DNA of 64,000 nt from Nostoc carneum NIES-2107 (lineage in GTDB: Bacteria; Cyanobacteriota; Cyanobacteriia; Cyanobacteriales; Nostocaceae), in assembly GCA_002368155.1 (NCBI GenBank), contig AP018180.1:6032908-6096907 (forward strand). Direction: 5' to 3'. Position numbers and translations under genes: made by a program. Every line of letters begins with the position of its first letter. Positions within the stretch are counted from its first letter, which is position 1. Positions 44,817-55,415 of the stretch are shown piece by piece. Below the pieces are notes generated by a model that had not been told where the DNA came from, did no database searches, and saw only the letters and a program-made list of their open reading frames with translations.

Positions 44817-47756
44817 GTGCTACCTAATAGCGAAGCCGCAAGACTTGCAGCCCTCCGCCAGTACCAAATTCTCGATACAGAACCAGAAGCAGCCTATGAT
44901 AACTTGGCTAAGTTAGCAGCCTTTATTTGTGGTACTTCGATCGCTTTAGTCAATTTTATTGATGAAAACCGCCAATGGTTTAAAGCCAAACTAGGCTTAG
45001 ATGTACCACAAATGCCTCGGAATGTAGGTTTGTCCTATCTTTGCGTAGAGCGACGAGATTTTGTAGTTGTGCCGGATACATTAGCTGATGAAAAGTTAGC
45101 TAAAAATCCGGTAGTCATTGCCTATCCCTTTGTCAGGTTTTATGCAGGTGTGCCTTTGATTACTCCCGCGGGAGATGTACTAGGAACTCTCTGTGTGCTC
45201 GATCAAGAACCACGACAATTAAACCCACAACAAATAGAAGCACTGCAAGCTTTAGGTCGCCAGGTAATTGACCAATTAGAGTTAAGGCGTAATTTAGCAG
45301 AATTATCCCGTGTTTCTCTAGAACAACAGCGAGTTACAACTGCGCTAGAACGAAGTCAGCAAGAACTGAAAGACTTTGTAGAAAATGCCAATGTCGGGAT
45401 GCATTGGGTACAGGCTGATGGTACGATTCTCTGGGCAAATCAGGCAGAACTTGACCTTTTAGGCTACACCCGCGCAGAGTATATTGGACACTCGATCGCG
45501 GAGTTTCATGTTGACCCAGAAGCGATCGCTGATATTATGCAAAGGCTGAGTAATAATGAAAATTTACAAAATTACGAAGCCCGGATGCGCTGTAAGGATG
45601 GTTCGATTCGCTATGTTTTAATTCACTCTAATGTATTGTGGGAAAATGGTGAATTTATCCATACGCGCTGTTTTACCAGAGATATTACCAATCGCAAACA
45701 AGTAGAAGCTGCTTTAATCGAAAGCGATCGCCGTCTGAAGATAGCATTGCAAGCTGCTAAACTTGGCTCTTGGGAGCATAATTTACTCACAGGCGAGCTG
45801 TCAGTCTCTAACCAATGCAAGGCTAATTTTGGTCTGGATGAGTCAGCTGAGTTTACCTATGACACTTTACTACAAGCTATCCATCCCGATGATCGCGCTT
45901 ATATGCAAGAGTCTGTCAGACAAGCGATCGCAAATCACAATGATTATGAGGCAGAATATCGCAATATTTGGCCAGATGGCAGCATTCACTGGATACTAGC
46001 GCGAGGTGTGGGGATTTATGATGGTGATGGTCAGCCGCTGCGGATGATTGGTGTCACACTTGACCTGACTGCACGCAAGCAAGCTGAGGAAGCATTACAG
46101 GCGAGTGAACTACGTTGGCAATTAGCCTTAAATGGCAATAACGATGGTATTTGGGATTGGAATCTCAAGACCAATGAAGTATTCTTTTCCCCTCGCTGGA
46201 AAGAAATGCTGGGTTTTGCCGACCATGAAATTGCTCATAATTTAGATGAGTGGTCAAAACGAGTTCATCCGGAAGATTTAGATTGGGTATTAGCCGCAGT
46301 TCAGGAACATTTTGACAAGAAAACGCCATATTATGTAACTGAGCATCGGATTCAGTGCAAAGATGGCAACTATAAGTGGATTTTAGATCGGGGGCAAGCA
46401 GTTTGGGATAGCAACGGTGAAGTCGTGCGAATGGTCGGTTCCCATACTGATATTGATGATCGCAAACGGGCAGAAGAACACATTAAAAAGCAAAATCAGC
46501 GATCGCAATTATTTTCGCAAATCATTGTCAAAATTCGTGACTCTCTCAAAATCGAGGAAATTCTGCAAACCACAGTTACAGAGGTGCAAAAACTTCTACA
46601 ATCCGACCGAGTTTTAATTTTCCGGCTGTGGCCAGATGGTTCGGGAACAGTGGTGAAAGAAGCAGTGTTACCTGGTTGGCCTGTAGTACTAGGACAAAAA
46701 ATTATTGACCATTGTTTTCAGCAAAATTACGTGGAAAGATATCGCCAAGGCAGAGTCAGCACCATTGCAGATGTTGATCAAGCTAATATCCGAGACTGCC
46801 ATAAAGAAATGCTGCAAAAGTATGGTGTTAAATCTAACTTAGTAGTGCCGATTCTCAGCGGTGAAAATATTTGGGGCTTGTTGATTGCTCATCAGTGTAG
46901 TGGCCCCCGTGAATGGCACAGTCATGAACTGGATTTGTTGCAGCAACTCGCCAACCAAATTGGTATTGCTCTGTGGCAAGCCCAACTGTTAGAACAAGAA
47001 ACCCGCCAACGGCAAGAACTAACTCGTTCCAATACCGAATTAGAACAATTTGCTTATATTGCTTCCCATGACCTGCAAGAACCATTGCGGATGGTGACTA
47101 GTTACTTACAACTCCTAGAGCGCAGGTATAAAAGTCAGCTAGATACCCGTGCAGATGAGTTCATTAACTACGCTGTCGATGGAGCGCAGCGGATGCAAAC
47201 CTTAATTAATGATTTGTTGAACTATTCCCGCGTCAGCACTAGGGGACAACCCTTTAAATTAGTAGATTGTCATGCGGTTGTCGAAAAAGCGATCGCGAAT
47301 CTGGAAGTAGCAATCAAAGAAAGCAATGCCGTAATTACCTGCGATCCTCTGCCGCAAATTATGGCTGATACTACACAATTAGCACAAGTCTTTCAAAACC
47401 TGATTGCCAACGCCATCAAATTTCACCGGGAGGAACCGCCTCAAATTCACATCCAAGCCAACAGAAACACCATCGAAACAGCAACAGCAAATCCCCATCT
47501 CACCCCCACAGGAAACGAATGGTTATTCTCAGTCCGTGATAATGGAATTGGTGTAGAATCCCAGTATGCCGAACGAATTTTTGTAATTTTTCAGCGTTTG
47601 CATAGCAGAAGTAAGTATCCCGGTACTGGAATCGGGCTAGCTATTTGTAAGAAAATTATAGAACGCCACGGCGGTCAGATCTGGATGGAGTCAAAACCGG
47701 GTGAAGGCTCGATTTTTTACTTTACGATTCCAGATCAAACAGGTAAGCAATCGTGA
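44817..47756 (+). CDS. Multi-sensor histidine kinase with GAF-PAS-PAS-PAS-GAF input, bilin-GAF-like
   Basis: A 979-residue soluble kinase, GTG start. Order: GAF (20-160), PAS (185-300), PAS (303-425), PAS (432-555; each ends in a PAC-type segment), GAF (570-725), HisKA (742-810, phosphoacceptor His751 in '[11 protein letters not shown]', phytochrome-kinase type) and HATPase (850-975). The second GAF contains '[23 protein letters not shown]', with Cys661-His662 at the position where cyanobacteriochromes bind bilin, and '[14 protein letters not shown]'. So it may be a photoreceptor, but many similar GAF domains do not bind a chromophore. Its end overlaps the next gene by 4 bp. Confidence 0.88.
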   Translation: MLPNSEAARLAALRQYQILDTEPEAAYDNLAKLAAFICGTSIALVNFIDENRQWFKAKLGLDVPQMPRNVGLSYLCVERRDFVVVPDTLADEKLAKNPVVIAYPFVRFYAGVPLITPAGDVLGTLCVLDQEPRQLNPQQIEALQALGRQVIDQLELRRNLAELSRVSLEQQRVTTALERSQQELKDFVENANVGMHWVQADGTILWANQAELDLLGYTRAEYIGHSIAEFHVDPEAIADIMQRLSNNENLQNYEARMRCKDGSIRYVLIHSNVLWENGEFIHTRCFTRDITNRKQVEAALIESDRRLKIALQAAKLGSWEHNLLTGELSVSNQCKANFGLDESAEFTYDTLLQAIHPDDRAYMQESVRQAIANHNDYEAEYRNIWPDGSIHWILARGVGIYDGDGQPLRMIGVTLDLTARKQAEEALQASELRWQLALNGNNDGIWDWNLKTNEVFFSPRWKEMLGFADHEIAHNLDEWSKRVHPEDLDWVLAAVQEHFDKKTPYYVTEHRIQCKDGNYKWILDRGQAVWDSNGEVVRMVGSHTDIDDRKRAEEHIKKQNQRSQLFSQIIVKIRDSLKIEEILQTTVTEVQKLLQSDRVLIFRLWPDGSGTVVKEAVLPGWPVVLGQKIIDHCFQQNYVERYRQGRVSTIADVDQANIRDCHKEMLQKYGVKSNLVVPILSGENIWGLLIAHQCSGPREWHSHELDLLQQLANQIGIALWQAQLLEQETRQRQELTRSNTELEQFAYIASHDLQEPLRMVTSYLQLLERRYKSQLDTRADEFINYAVDGAQRMQTLINDLLNYSRVSTRGQPFKLVDCHAVVEKAIANLEVAIKESNAVITCDPLPQIMADTTQLAQVFQNLIANAIKFHREEPPQIHIQANRNTIETATANPHLTPTGNEWLFSVRDNGIGVESQYAERIFVIFQRLHSRSKYPGTGIGLAICKKIIERHGGQIWMESKPGEGSIFYFTIPDQTGKQS

Positions 47757-48199
47757 ACAACTTATCAGCAGTTATGCCTATAGAGGTTTTGCTAGTAGAA
47801 GACAATCCTGGCGATGCGTTACTTACACGCATCGCTCTGGAGGATAGCAAAATCTCGGTGAACTTAAATGTTGTTGAAGATGGGGTAGAAGCAATGGCAT
47901 TCTTGCGAAAACAAGATAAATATGCTGATGTCCCTCATCCCGATATTGTCTTACTTGATTTAAACCTGCCAAAGAAAGACGGACGGGAGGTATTAGCAGA
48001 AATTAAAGGTGACGAACATCTTAGACGGATTCCTGTCGTTGTGCTGACAACCTCCCAAGCCGAAGAAGATATTGTTAAAGCTTATAACCTAGCTGCAAAC
48101 TGTTACATAACCAAGCCAGTGGACTTCGATCAATTTGTGAGAATTGTTCGTTCCATAGAGAACTTTTGGTTTGCGGTTGTCAAATTGCCACCGGAGTAA
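47753..48199 (+). CDS. Rcp1-like single-domain response regulator
   Basis: A 148-residue receiver domain without an output domain. The acidic pocket is '[12 protein letters not shown]', the phosphoacceptor Asp69 lies in '[12 protein letters not shown]', and Lys is in 'YITKPVDF'. The type is that of Rcp1, the partner of the phytochrome kinase Cph1. It starts at GTG 47753 overlapping the kinase stop, which suggests that the kinase phosphorylates it. ATG 47774 is an alternative start. Confidence 0.9.
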   Translation: MNNLSAVMPIEVLLVEDNPGDALLTRIALEDSKISVNLNVVEDGVEAMAFLRKQDKYADVPHPDIVLLDLNLPKKDGREVLAEIKGDEHLRRIPVVVLTTSQAEEDIVKAYNLAANCYITKPVDFDQFVRIVRSIENFWFAVVKLPPE

Positions 48200-48204
48200 C
48201 GCTA

Positions 48205-50487
48205 ATGACAGGTGAAACGATTAAAGTCCTGTTAGTTGAAGATAACCCTGGTGATGTCCTCTTATTGCAAGAATTTTTACAGGATGTCACTGCAGCTGTA
48301 GTGGAATTGATGCCGGTTGAGCAACTTGATGAGGCATTAAGCCATTTAGCTCGCGCCAACTTTGACGTGATGCTTTTGGATCTCTCCCTACCAGATAGCC
48401 AGGGTTTAGAAACCTTTATTAAAGCGCACAATCAAGCAAAATCAACTCCGATTATTGTCCTCACAGGGATTGCAGATGAGACTTTAGCACTAAAAGCGAT
48501 GCAACAAGGAGCGCAGGATTATTTAGTTAAAGGGCAAGTCACAGGCGATTTGCTGGTACGCTCCATGCGTTATGCTATTGAGCGCCAAAGGATAGAAGAT
48601 GCACTCCGACAAAGTGAAGAGCGATTTCGAGTAGCGCTGAAAAACTCACCCATCTTTGTATTTAACCAAGACCTAGAATTACGTTATACCTGGGTTTATA
48701 ACCCCGCTTTTGGGTTTACAGCCGAAGAAATGTTGGGGAAACGTGACTCAGAATTAATTCCCCTAGAAAGCGCCCACCATCTGACAGCGATGAAGTTGGG
48801 TGTATTGGTGACGGGAGTGGGTACTAGAGATGAGGTATCAATTACAACTGCCCAAGGCATCAGATATTATGACTTGACGGTAGAACCATTAAGAAATGAA
48901 GCACAACAAATTATCGGTATTACTTGCGCCTGCATAGATATTAGCGAACGGCAAGCAGCTTTAGAAGAACGTAAGCACGCTGATGCCACTATTCGTGAAC
49001 AAGCAGCATTATTAGATATTTCTACAGATGGGATTTTAGTTAGAGATTTAGAAAACAAAATTCTCTTTTGGAACACAGGTGCAGAAATCCTTTATGGCTG
49101 GTCGGCGGCGGAAGCTAAAGGCAAAAATGCCAGCGAACTGCTAGATACCGATGAGCCGTCATCAGATATGGAAGCAGCACTTTTGGAAGTGATCAATAAA
49201 GGGAAATGGCAAGGTGAGTTAACGAAAGTTACCAAAACTGGCAAAGAAATTTTAGTTGCTAGCCGTTGGAGTTTGGTATGTGATGAACAAGGTAAACCGA
49301 AATCTATTTTGACTGTTGATACAGATATTACCGAAAAGAAACGCTTAGAAGCGCAATTATTTCGTGCCCAACGGCTCGAAAGCATAGGCACCTTAGCTAG
49401 CGGCATTGCCCATGACCTCAACAATATCCTCACACCAATTTTGGCAGGCGCGCAACTCCTTCCCATGAAATTTCCCGATGTGGATGAACGCACCCGTCAC
49501 CTATTAGAAATTTTGGAAGTTAATGCTAAACGCGGTGCAGATTTAGTCAAGCAAGTATTGTCATTTGCCCGAGGTGTAGAAGGTAAGCGCATTAATCTGC
49601 AAATCAGACATTTGATTGTGGAAGTTTCCAAAGTCCTGAAAGAAACATTTCCCAAATCAATTCAAGTCACAACTGATTTGTCAAAAGACTTGTGGGTAGT
49701 TTCTGGAGATGGAACGCAAATTCATCAGGTGTTAATGAATCTCTGCGTTAATGCACGCGATGCCATGCCCAACGGTGGTAGTTTATGCATCTGTGCTAAA
49801 AATTTGTATATTGATGAAAACTATGCCCGCATGAACCTGGAAGCCAAAGTTGGCCCTTATATAGTGATTACTGTTACTGATACAGGATTAGGGATTCCAG
49901 AAGAAAATTTAGATAGAATCTTCGAGCCATTCTTTACCACAAAAGAAGTAGGACAAGGCACAGGCTTGGGTTTGTCTACAGTTCTGGGAATTATTAAAAG
50001 CCACGGCGGTTTTATTAACGTGCATAGCGAAAAAGGTGTAGGTACAAGCTTTGAAGTATATTTACCAGCAGTTGAGGGCGTAGAAACACTGAAAGCAGAC
50101 AATGCCAAAGTTGCTACCGCAAATGGTGAAACGATTATGATTGTTGAGGATGAACCTGCTATTCAGGAAATTACCAAAACATCCCTCGAAACTCATAACT
50201 ATAAAACCATTGTCGCTAGTGATGGCATCGAAGCGATCGCAGTTTACGCCAAACACATGGATCAAATCAGTGTCGTACTCATGGATTTGATGCTACCTTC
50301 CCTCGACGGCTTAACCGCCATCCGCACTTTGAAAAAAATCAACCCCAAAGTCAAAATTATCGCCACCAGCGGCTTGATGTCTAGCAATAAACTAGAAGCT
50401 GTTGCTAACAGTGGCGTAACAACCTTCTTACCCAAACCATACACCATTAATGAATTATTGCTGACATTGCAGAGGGTGATTGCGTAG
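48205..50487 (+). CDS. Hybrid histidine kinase REC-PAS-PAS-HisKA-HATPase-REC
   Basis: A 760-residue soluble protein. Order: receiver domain (Asp59 in 'VMLLDLSLPDSQG'), PAS (about 140-255), PAS (about 270-385), HisKA with 'LASGIAHDLNNILTP', HATPase with 'DTGLGIPEENLDRI' and 'GQGTGLGLSTV', and a second receiver (Asp in 'VVLMDLMLPSLDG'). The ATG at 48205 is chosen since it starts directly before the receiver strand and lies just after the preceding stop; a longer frame from 48166 overlaps the previous gene. It closes a three-gene operon. Confidence 0.9.
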   Translation: MTGETIKVLLVEDNPGDVLLLQEFLQDVTAAVVELMPVEQLDEALSHLARANFDVMLLDLSLPDSQGLETFIKAHNQAKSTPIIVLTGIADETLALKAMQQGAQDYLVKGQVTGDLLVRSMRYAIERQRIEDALRQSEERFRVALKNSPIFVFNQDLELRYTWVYNPAFGFTAEEMLGKRDSELIPLESAHHLTAMKLGVLVTGVGTRDEVSITTAQGIRYYDLTVEPLRNEAQQIIGITCACIDISERQAALEERKHADATIREQAALLDISTDGILVRDLENKILFWNTGAEILYGWSAAEAKGKNASELLDTDEPSSDMEAALLEVINKGKWQGELTKVTKTGKEILVASRWSLVCDEQGKPKSILTVDTDITEKKRLEAQLFRAQRLESIGTLASGIAHDLNNILTPILAGAQLLPMKFPDVDERTRHLLEILEVNAKRGADLVKQVLSFARGVEGKRINLQIRHLIVEVSKVLKETFPKSIQVTTDLSKDLWVVSGDGTQIHQVLMNLCVNARDAMPNGGSLCICAKNLYIDENYARMNLEAKVGPYIVITVTDTGLGIPEENLDRIFEPFFTTKEVGQGTGLGLSTVLGIIKSHGGFINVHSEKGVGTSFEVYLPAVEGVETLKADNAKVATANGETIMIVEDEPAIQEITKTSLETHNYKTIVASDGIEAIAVYAKHMDQISVVLMDLMLPSLDGLTAIRTLKKINPKVKIIATSGLMSSNKLEAVANSGVTTFLPKPYTINELLLTLQRVIA

Positions 50488-50581
50488 GTGAGGGACTGGG
50501 GATTGGGGACTGGGGATGAGGGGGAAAAGGGAAAGGGGAAAAGGAAAAAAAGGGAAATTATTATTACCCATTACCCATTAA
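50488..50581. repeat. STRR tract after the hybrid kinase gene
   Basis: GGGGACT/GGGGATT heptamers, then AAAAGGG-rich and ACCCATT units. Confidence 0.7.
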
Positions 50582-50669
50582 GTAGGGAGGCATAATTATT
50601 TGTAGGATGGGTTAGCGATAGCGTAACCCATGCGGGTGTTGGGTTTCGTTCCTCAACCCAACCTACGTC
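50582..50669. repeat. Dispersed repeat, inverted copy of the 27791 element
   Basis: Reverse complement of 27791-27905 apart from an internal module: AGTAGGGAGGCATA...GTAGGATGGGTTAGCGATAGCG...AACCCAACCTACG. Confidence 0.85.
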
Positions 50670-50727
50670 CATCTAATTACCAATTACCAATTACCCAATG
50701 CCCAATGCCCAATGCCCCATGCCCTTT

Positions 50728-51258
50728 TCACCGCAAAATATAAAGAGAATCATCCGGTTGCCATTGGTCGCGGGGGAGGGTGTAGTAGACTACATCATGA
50801 CCGTAGTAGCTAGTATGCTTTTGATAATTCATCCCTAGCTTTTGAATGACACGCACGGAACCAATGTTTTCTGGATGTGCGATCGCAACTATCTTGTCTA
50901 ACTTTACTTCCCAAAAACCATATTTTAAAGTGGCTTGTGCTGCTTCTGTTGCTATACCCATATTCCAAAAAGACTTATCAAAAACGTAGCCTAGTTCCAC
51001 TTCCGGCGTATCTGCCAAATAACCCAATCCACAACGCCCAATCATTTTGCCAGTTTCTTTGTGTATTACTGCCCACATACCAAAGTTGTTTTCTTCCCAT
51101 TGTTTAATATGTCTGTATAAACTAGTCTGTGTTTGCTCTGCTGTTCTGGGTACCAGATATTTCATAATTTCCGCATCGCTGTAGATACGAAACAAGTCAT
51201 CAAAATCCGCCAACGTCAAGTGTCTTAATCGCAGACGCAAAGTTTCTATTTCAGGCAT
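50728..51258 (-). CDS. GNAT-family acetyltransferase (RimJ/RimL-like)
   Basis: A 176-residue N-acetyltransferase. It starts 'TLRLRLRHLTLADFDDLF', typical of RimJ/RimL-type GNATs. The acetyl-CoA loop is 'GRCGLGYL' and the later motif is 'NIGSVRVIQKLGMNYQ' with the conserved Asn and 'SxxVxxKLGF' pattern. The acceptor could be a ribosomal protein N terminus, an amino acid or a small molecule; not decidable here. ATG start at 51258. Confidence 0.88.
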   Translation of the reverse strand: MPEIETLRLRLRHLTLADFDDLFRIYSDAEIMKYLVPRTAEQTQTSLYRHIKQWEENNFGMWAVIHKETGKMIGRCGLGYLADTPEVELGYVFDKSFWNMGIATEAAQATLKYGFWEVKLDKIVAIAHPENIGSVRVIQKLGMNYQKHTSYYGHDVVYYTLPRDQWQPDDSLYILR

Positions 51259-51666
51259 AGTTTTTCAGAGAAAAATTAATTTGATGGCTGGCAGAATTAC
51301 TTATAGCTGTGTCATTGCGAATGAAACGACGCAATATCTGGGGCTTGGAGTTCCTTCCCTGATGAGAATGTTCGGTTAAGAACAGTTATTTATTGGCAAA
51401 AATGAGGTAGATGAGCAAGTAAAATCTTCTTTGCTCACCATATTTTATATCTTTTGAGCTAAATTTTATTGCCTTGAATCACACATAAAATAATTTCAAA
51501 GTAATTGCTGTTTACCATCAGGGAACTGCTCAAGCTCAAACACATCTAAGCACATTAAATTTCATCAGTCTCCTGTGATGCAGGCATATCGCTTCCCAAT
51601 GCTCCAAATTTGCCGATTACTCAACCCTCATCTAATTACGAATTACGAATTACGAATTATTACTTA
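51259..51666. other. Gene-free region with a short STRR
   Basis: A 408-bp gap; AATTACG heptamers lie at 51636-51662 directly before the stop of the next minus-strand gene. Nothing else seen. Confidence 0.5.
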
Positions 51667-51906
51667 TCACCACCAGCTATATTCCAATTCTCCTGTTTGA
51701 ATTTTGTCCCAGATATTTTCTCTACAAATAACTAGCTTTTCAAATGTAATTTGAATATTTCTCCGCATTGCGATTTTAATACACTCCATTTCCTGCTTCG
51801 AGAGCTTGCCATCTGCCACAGCACGCTCAACAATAATTCTTAGGTGGTTGATATCTTCGAGTTCGTCAGGTGATAAAGGCTGATAGTTAAATCGCTTGAA
51901 TTCCAT
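51667..51906 (-). CDS. Small conserved hypothetical protein (79 aa)
   Basis: A 79-residue soluble, helical protein with charged residues ('LSPDELEDINHLRIIVERAVADGKLSKQEME' composition, in parts) and no membrane segment. It resembles small cyanobacterial proteins of unknown function. ATG start; the stop lies next to an AATTACG repeat. Confidence 0.6.
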   Translation of the reverse strand: MEFKRFNYQPLSPDELEDINHLRIIVERAVADGKLSKQEMECIKIAMRRNIQITFEKLVICRENIWDKIQTGELEYSWW

Positions 51907-52117
51907 AGTTTGTCTGCGTCTACCGAATTTCCTGGAATTTGTTAAGCTTGTAAATTGGCTACGCGCTTAACGGTGTCATGCTATGGGAATTTTTTAGTGA
52001 ACTCATCACCAAACTTGATCAATACCCATAGCGAGAAAAACCCAAATTGCAATATAGCTTTTTTACCATAACTATACTGAGAATTTGACGAATTTCTTAA
52101 GGAGTAGTACAGACATA

Positions 52118-52837
52118 ATGTCTAAAAAGCCTTCCCAAAGCGATTTTTTTAGCTTACAAACCTCTTCAGATAAATGGCAGCAGATGGTGACGCAAGTTAC
52201 ATATCGTTTCAATCGCCAGTACGAGAATCAACCTTTTGAATTACCCGCCGAAGTTGAAGCCATGCCCATATATAGGGACTGGATTAGTGGTACATTACCA
52301 GGGAAAATTGCTTCTCACTTCTGGGAAATCGGGCAACCGCAAAAGAATCAACATTGTTTAGACATTGGTTGCGGTGTCAGCTTTCTCATCTATCCTTGGC
52401 GGGATTGGCAAGCATATTTTTATGGGCAAGAAGTTAGTGTCATAGCACGAGATACCCTTAATTCGCGGGGTTCGCAATTAAACTCAAAGTTATTTAAAGG
52501 CGTGGAATTAGGCCCGGCTCATCAATTAAAGTATTCTCAAGCTATTTTTGATCTTGCGATCGCAACAGGATTCAGCTGCTATTTTCCCTTAGATTATTGG
52601 ACTGCTGTATTATCAGAAGTCAAACGAGTCCTCAAACCTGGCGGACAGTTTGTATTTGACATCCTCAATCCCGAACAGCCTTTAGCAGAAGATTGGGCAG
52701 TTTTAGAAACTTATTTAGGTGCAGAAGTCTTTCTGGAGTCGATAGCCGACTGGGAAAAAACAATTAAAGCCGCTGGCGCTAAAATCGTCACCCGCAAATC
52801 TGGGGAATTATTTGATTTATACAAAGTGAGATTTTGA
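52118..52837 (+). CDS. SAM-dependent methyltransferase-like protein
   Basis: About 239 residues, class I Rossmann methyltransferase. Motif I is 'CLDIGCGVSF', motif II region 'FYGQEVSVIAR', and 'LKPGGQFVFDILN' is the post-motif. The start ATG 52118 has GGAG at 52101-52104; a TTG at 52085 is in frame but precedes the ribosome site. Substrate unknown. The C-terminal part ('YLGAEVFLESIADWEKTIKAAGAKIV') resembles the small-molecule methyltransferase group. Confidence 0.82.
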   Translation: MSKKPSQSDFFSLQTSSDKWQQMVTQVTYRFNRQYENQPFELPAEVEAMPIYRDWISGTLPGKIASHFWEIGQPQKNQHCLDIGCGVSFLIYPWRDWQAYFYGQEVSVIARDTLNSRGSQLNSKLFKGVELGPAHQLKYSQAIFDLAIATGFSCYFPLDYWTAVLSEVKRVLKPGGQFVFDILNPEQPLAEDWAVLETYLGAEVFLESIADWEKTIKAAGAKIVTRKSGELFDLYKVRF

Positions 52838-52839
52838 AG

Positions 52840-52970
52840 TGGTGATTGGTAATAGGTAATGGGTAATGGGTAATGGGTAATAATAATTTCCCTTTTTTCC
52901 CCTTTCCCCCTCATCCCCAGTCCCCAGTCCCCAGTCCCCAGTCCCCAACCCCCAATCCCTCCCCAGGCAT
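52840..52970. repeat. STRR tracts (GGGTAAT and CCCCAGT units)
   Basis: TAATGGG heptamers (about 52854-52884), C-rich spacers, then CCCCAGT heptamers (52913-52945), between the methyltransferase and ABC transporter genes. Confidence 0.85.
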
Positions 52971-53008
52971 AGCGTAATGCGTAGGTAGTTAACTATAATG
53001 CTCTTACT

Positions 53009-54889
53009 ATGAGCACCTACTTACCCCTTAAAAAATCCTACAGACAACACCGTCGGCGTGAAAATGACTGGCGGTTATTTTTGCGCTTAGTACCTTATGC
53101 TCGTCGTAGCAGTCGATTGCTAGCGCTGTCAATGTTATTGCTCGTACCTATCGCCTTAGCTAATGCTGTACAACCATTATTGATTGGACAGGCGATTTCC
53201 TTGATTCGCCAGGAACCCAGCGTTTATGAGTTTCTTAAAAATCGTCCTTTGTTGCAAGGGTTAAATATCCTGGAAGGGTTGTTGCTGGTTGCAATTGTTA
53301 TCAGGCTCTCACTTACAGGTTTTCAGGGTTATTTCGTACAGAAGTTAGGGCAACAAATTACAGCAGAAATTCGTGATGATTTATTTCATCATGTGACATC
53401 TTTATCTGTACGCTTTTTTGACCGCACACCTATTGGTAAATTAATTACCAGACTCACCAGCGATGTGGAAGCTTTAGGGGATGTATTCTCTACGGGAGCA
53501 GTAGGAATTGTCTCTGATTTATTTTCGATGCTGGTAGTTATCAGCTTGATGTTTTCTCTACAATGGGAATTGGCTTGTTTATTGCTGGTGATGCTGTTAC
53601 CAGTGAGCTTGATCATCATCTACTTTCAACAACAGTATCGCCAATCAAATTACAAAGCACGAGAAGAACTTTCGATGCTGAATTCCCAACTACAAGAAAA
53701 TATAGTTGGGATTAATGTGGTGCAGTTGTTCCGCCGCGAAAAATTCAATGCTGAATTATTCCGCACGACTAATCAACGTTATAAACAGCAAATAGATAGA
53801 ACCATTTTTTATGATTCGGCAGTTTCCGCCATTTTAGAATGGATTGGCTTAGTGGCGGTTGCAGGGGTGCTAGTAGTAGGTGCTTGGTTGCTACTAGGAA
53901 AAAGTATCACATTTGGGATTTTATCGGCATTTGTTTTGTATGCTCAACAATTATTTGAACCTTTGCGGAATTTTGCCGAAAAATTCACCGTTATTCAAGC
54001 AGGTTTTACGGCGATTGAGCGAGTTATTAACATTTTAGATGAACCGATAGAAATCCGCGATCGCTTTAATTCGCGAGTTTCCATTTATGATGCTAAATTC
54101 GGCTACATAGATGAGGTAGTAGCCAATCTTGAGTCAACAGCAGCTAAACCACAAACTGAATTAGGCGAAATCCGCTTTGAACACGTATGGTTTGCCTATA
54201 AAGACGATGATTATGTGATTAAAGACTTAGATTTCACTATTCATCCTGGGGAAAAAATAGCATTAGTTGGGCCTACTGGTGCAGGTAAAAGTTCCATCAT
54301 TCGGCTGCTATGTCGTCTTTACGAACCCACTCAAGGACGCATTCTTGTAGATGGAATTGATATTCGTGACTTACCACAAGCAGAATTGCGGCGTTATCTG
54401 GCGGTTATTTTACAGGAAGGCTTTTTATTTGCTGGGGATGTGAAAAGTAATATCACCCTGGGAGATAATTACAGCTTTGATCAAATCCAACAAGCTGCAC
54501 ACCGAACTAATATCGATCAGTTTATTCAACAATTACCTCAAGGCTATGATACCCAACTCAGAGAACGGGGTACAAATATTTCTAGCGGACAAAAACAACT
54601 GTTAGCTTTTGCTCGTGCGGCAATTCGCAATCCCCAAGTATTAGTATTAGATGAAGCCACAGCTAGCTTAGATGTAGGAACAGAAGCTTTAGTACAAGAA
54701 GCCTTAAATCAGCTTTTGATAGGGCGGACTGCAATTATTATTGCTCACCGCCTATCGACAATTCGCAATGTCAACCGCATTTTTGTGTTAAAGCGCGGTG
54801 AACTGATTGAGCAAGGAAGCCATGAAGAATTACTGCGAAAAGGCGGAATGTACGCCACTTTGCATAACTTACAAATGCTAGGAACCTAA
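53009..54889 (+). CDS. ABC-type multidrug/lipid exporter (fused permease-ATPase)
   Basis: A 626-residue half-transporter of the MsbA/McjD-like class. Six membrane helices (about 40-330) precede the ATP-binding domain (375-620) with Walker A 'GPTGAGKSS' (about 421), signature 'NISSGQKQL' (about 523; the usual LSGGQ is SSGQ here), Walker B 'VLVLDEATASLD' (about 543) and H-loop 'IIAHRLSTI'. It likely acts as a homodimer; the substrate is unknown. ATG start near the end of a repeat tract. Confidence 0.92.
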   Translation: MSTYLPLKKSYRQHRRRENDWRLFLRLVPYARRSSRLLALSMLLLVPIALANAVQPLLIGQAISLIRQEPSVYEFLKNRPLLQGLNILEGLLLVAIVIRLSLTGFQGYFVQKLGQQITAEIRDDLFHHVTSLSVRFFDRTPIGKLITRLTSDVEALGDVFSTGAVGIVSDLFSMLVVISLMFSLQWELACLLLVMLLPVSLIIIYFQQQYRQSNYKAREELSMLNSQLQENIVGINVVQLFRREKFNAELFRTTNQRYKQQIDRTIFYDSAVSAILEWIGLVAVAGVLVVGAWLLLGKSITFGILSAFVLYAQQLFEPLRNFAEKFTVIQAGFTAIERVINILDEPIEIRDRFNSRVSIYDAKFGYIDEVVANLESTAAKPQTELGEIRFEHVWFAYKDDDYVIKDLDFTIHPGEKIALVGPTGAGKSSIIRLLCRLYEPTQGRILVDGIDIRDLPQAELRRYLAVILQEGFLFAGDVKSNITLGDNYSFDQIQQAAHRTNIDQFIQQLPQGYDTQLRERGTNISSGQKQLLAFARAAIRNPQVLVLDEATASLDVGTEALVQEALNQLLIGRTAIIIAHRLSTIRNVNRIFVLKRGELIEQGSHEELLRKGGMYATLHNLQMLGT

Positions 54890-54914
54890 ACAACCTCAAA
54901 ATAAATTAAGATTT

Positions 54915-54947
54915 TGTAGGGTGTGTTGTCGCGCAGCGCAACGCACC
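54915..54947 (+). repeat. Inverted repeat, left copy
   Basis: TGTAGGGTGTGTTGTCGCGC, then AGCGCAACGCACC; reverse complement of 55262-55294 with no mismatch. Confidence 0.9.
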
Positions 54948-55261
54948 TTAATTTTTAATAGCTCTTTGAAGAAATCAAAATTCAATACGGTTAGGTTAAG
55001 CTCATTAGTGATTGATTTGTTAGTTATTAAAGAAGCCAGAAGAATTGGGGGATTCTCCCCCAAACCCCCGATTGGGTGACGGTTGCGTCCCCCAAACCCC
55101 CTCCAAAATTGTTGTTTTGTTTTTTTGTTGAGTAACTAGTTTTTTGGTTTGGTTATCAATTAATTTTCTTAACTGAACTGTATTTACGTAAAATTCAATT
55201 TCATCGGCGTTTATCTGCGGTTTATGCAATCAAATTTCGTACCTCATTTTGATTTTATATT

Positions 55262-55294
55262 GGTGCGTTGCGCTGCGCGACAACACACCCTACA
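55262..55294 (-). repeat. Inverted repeat, right copy
   Basis: GGTGCGTTGCGCTGCGCGAC, then AACACACCCTACA; reverse complement of 54915-54947. Confidence 0.9.
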
Positions 55295-55415
55295 TTTGCA
55301 ATTAATTATGGATTTAAAAAAATTTGCTACAAATTGATGATTTGAAATGTCTCTATTCTAAATCCGATTCTTGGTAGCTGTTCACTCCTTTGCTAATTGA
55401 AAGAATACTAATTTT

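Larger units (their letters stand above)
54890..55415. other. Intergenic region with a long inverted-repeat pair
   Basis: A 526-bp gap with no gene. A 33-bp sequence at 54915-54947 is exactly repeated in reverse at 55262-55294. Between them are C-rich pieces (GGGGGATTCTCCCCCAAACC near 55050). Confidence 0.55.
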
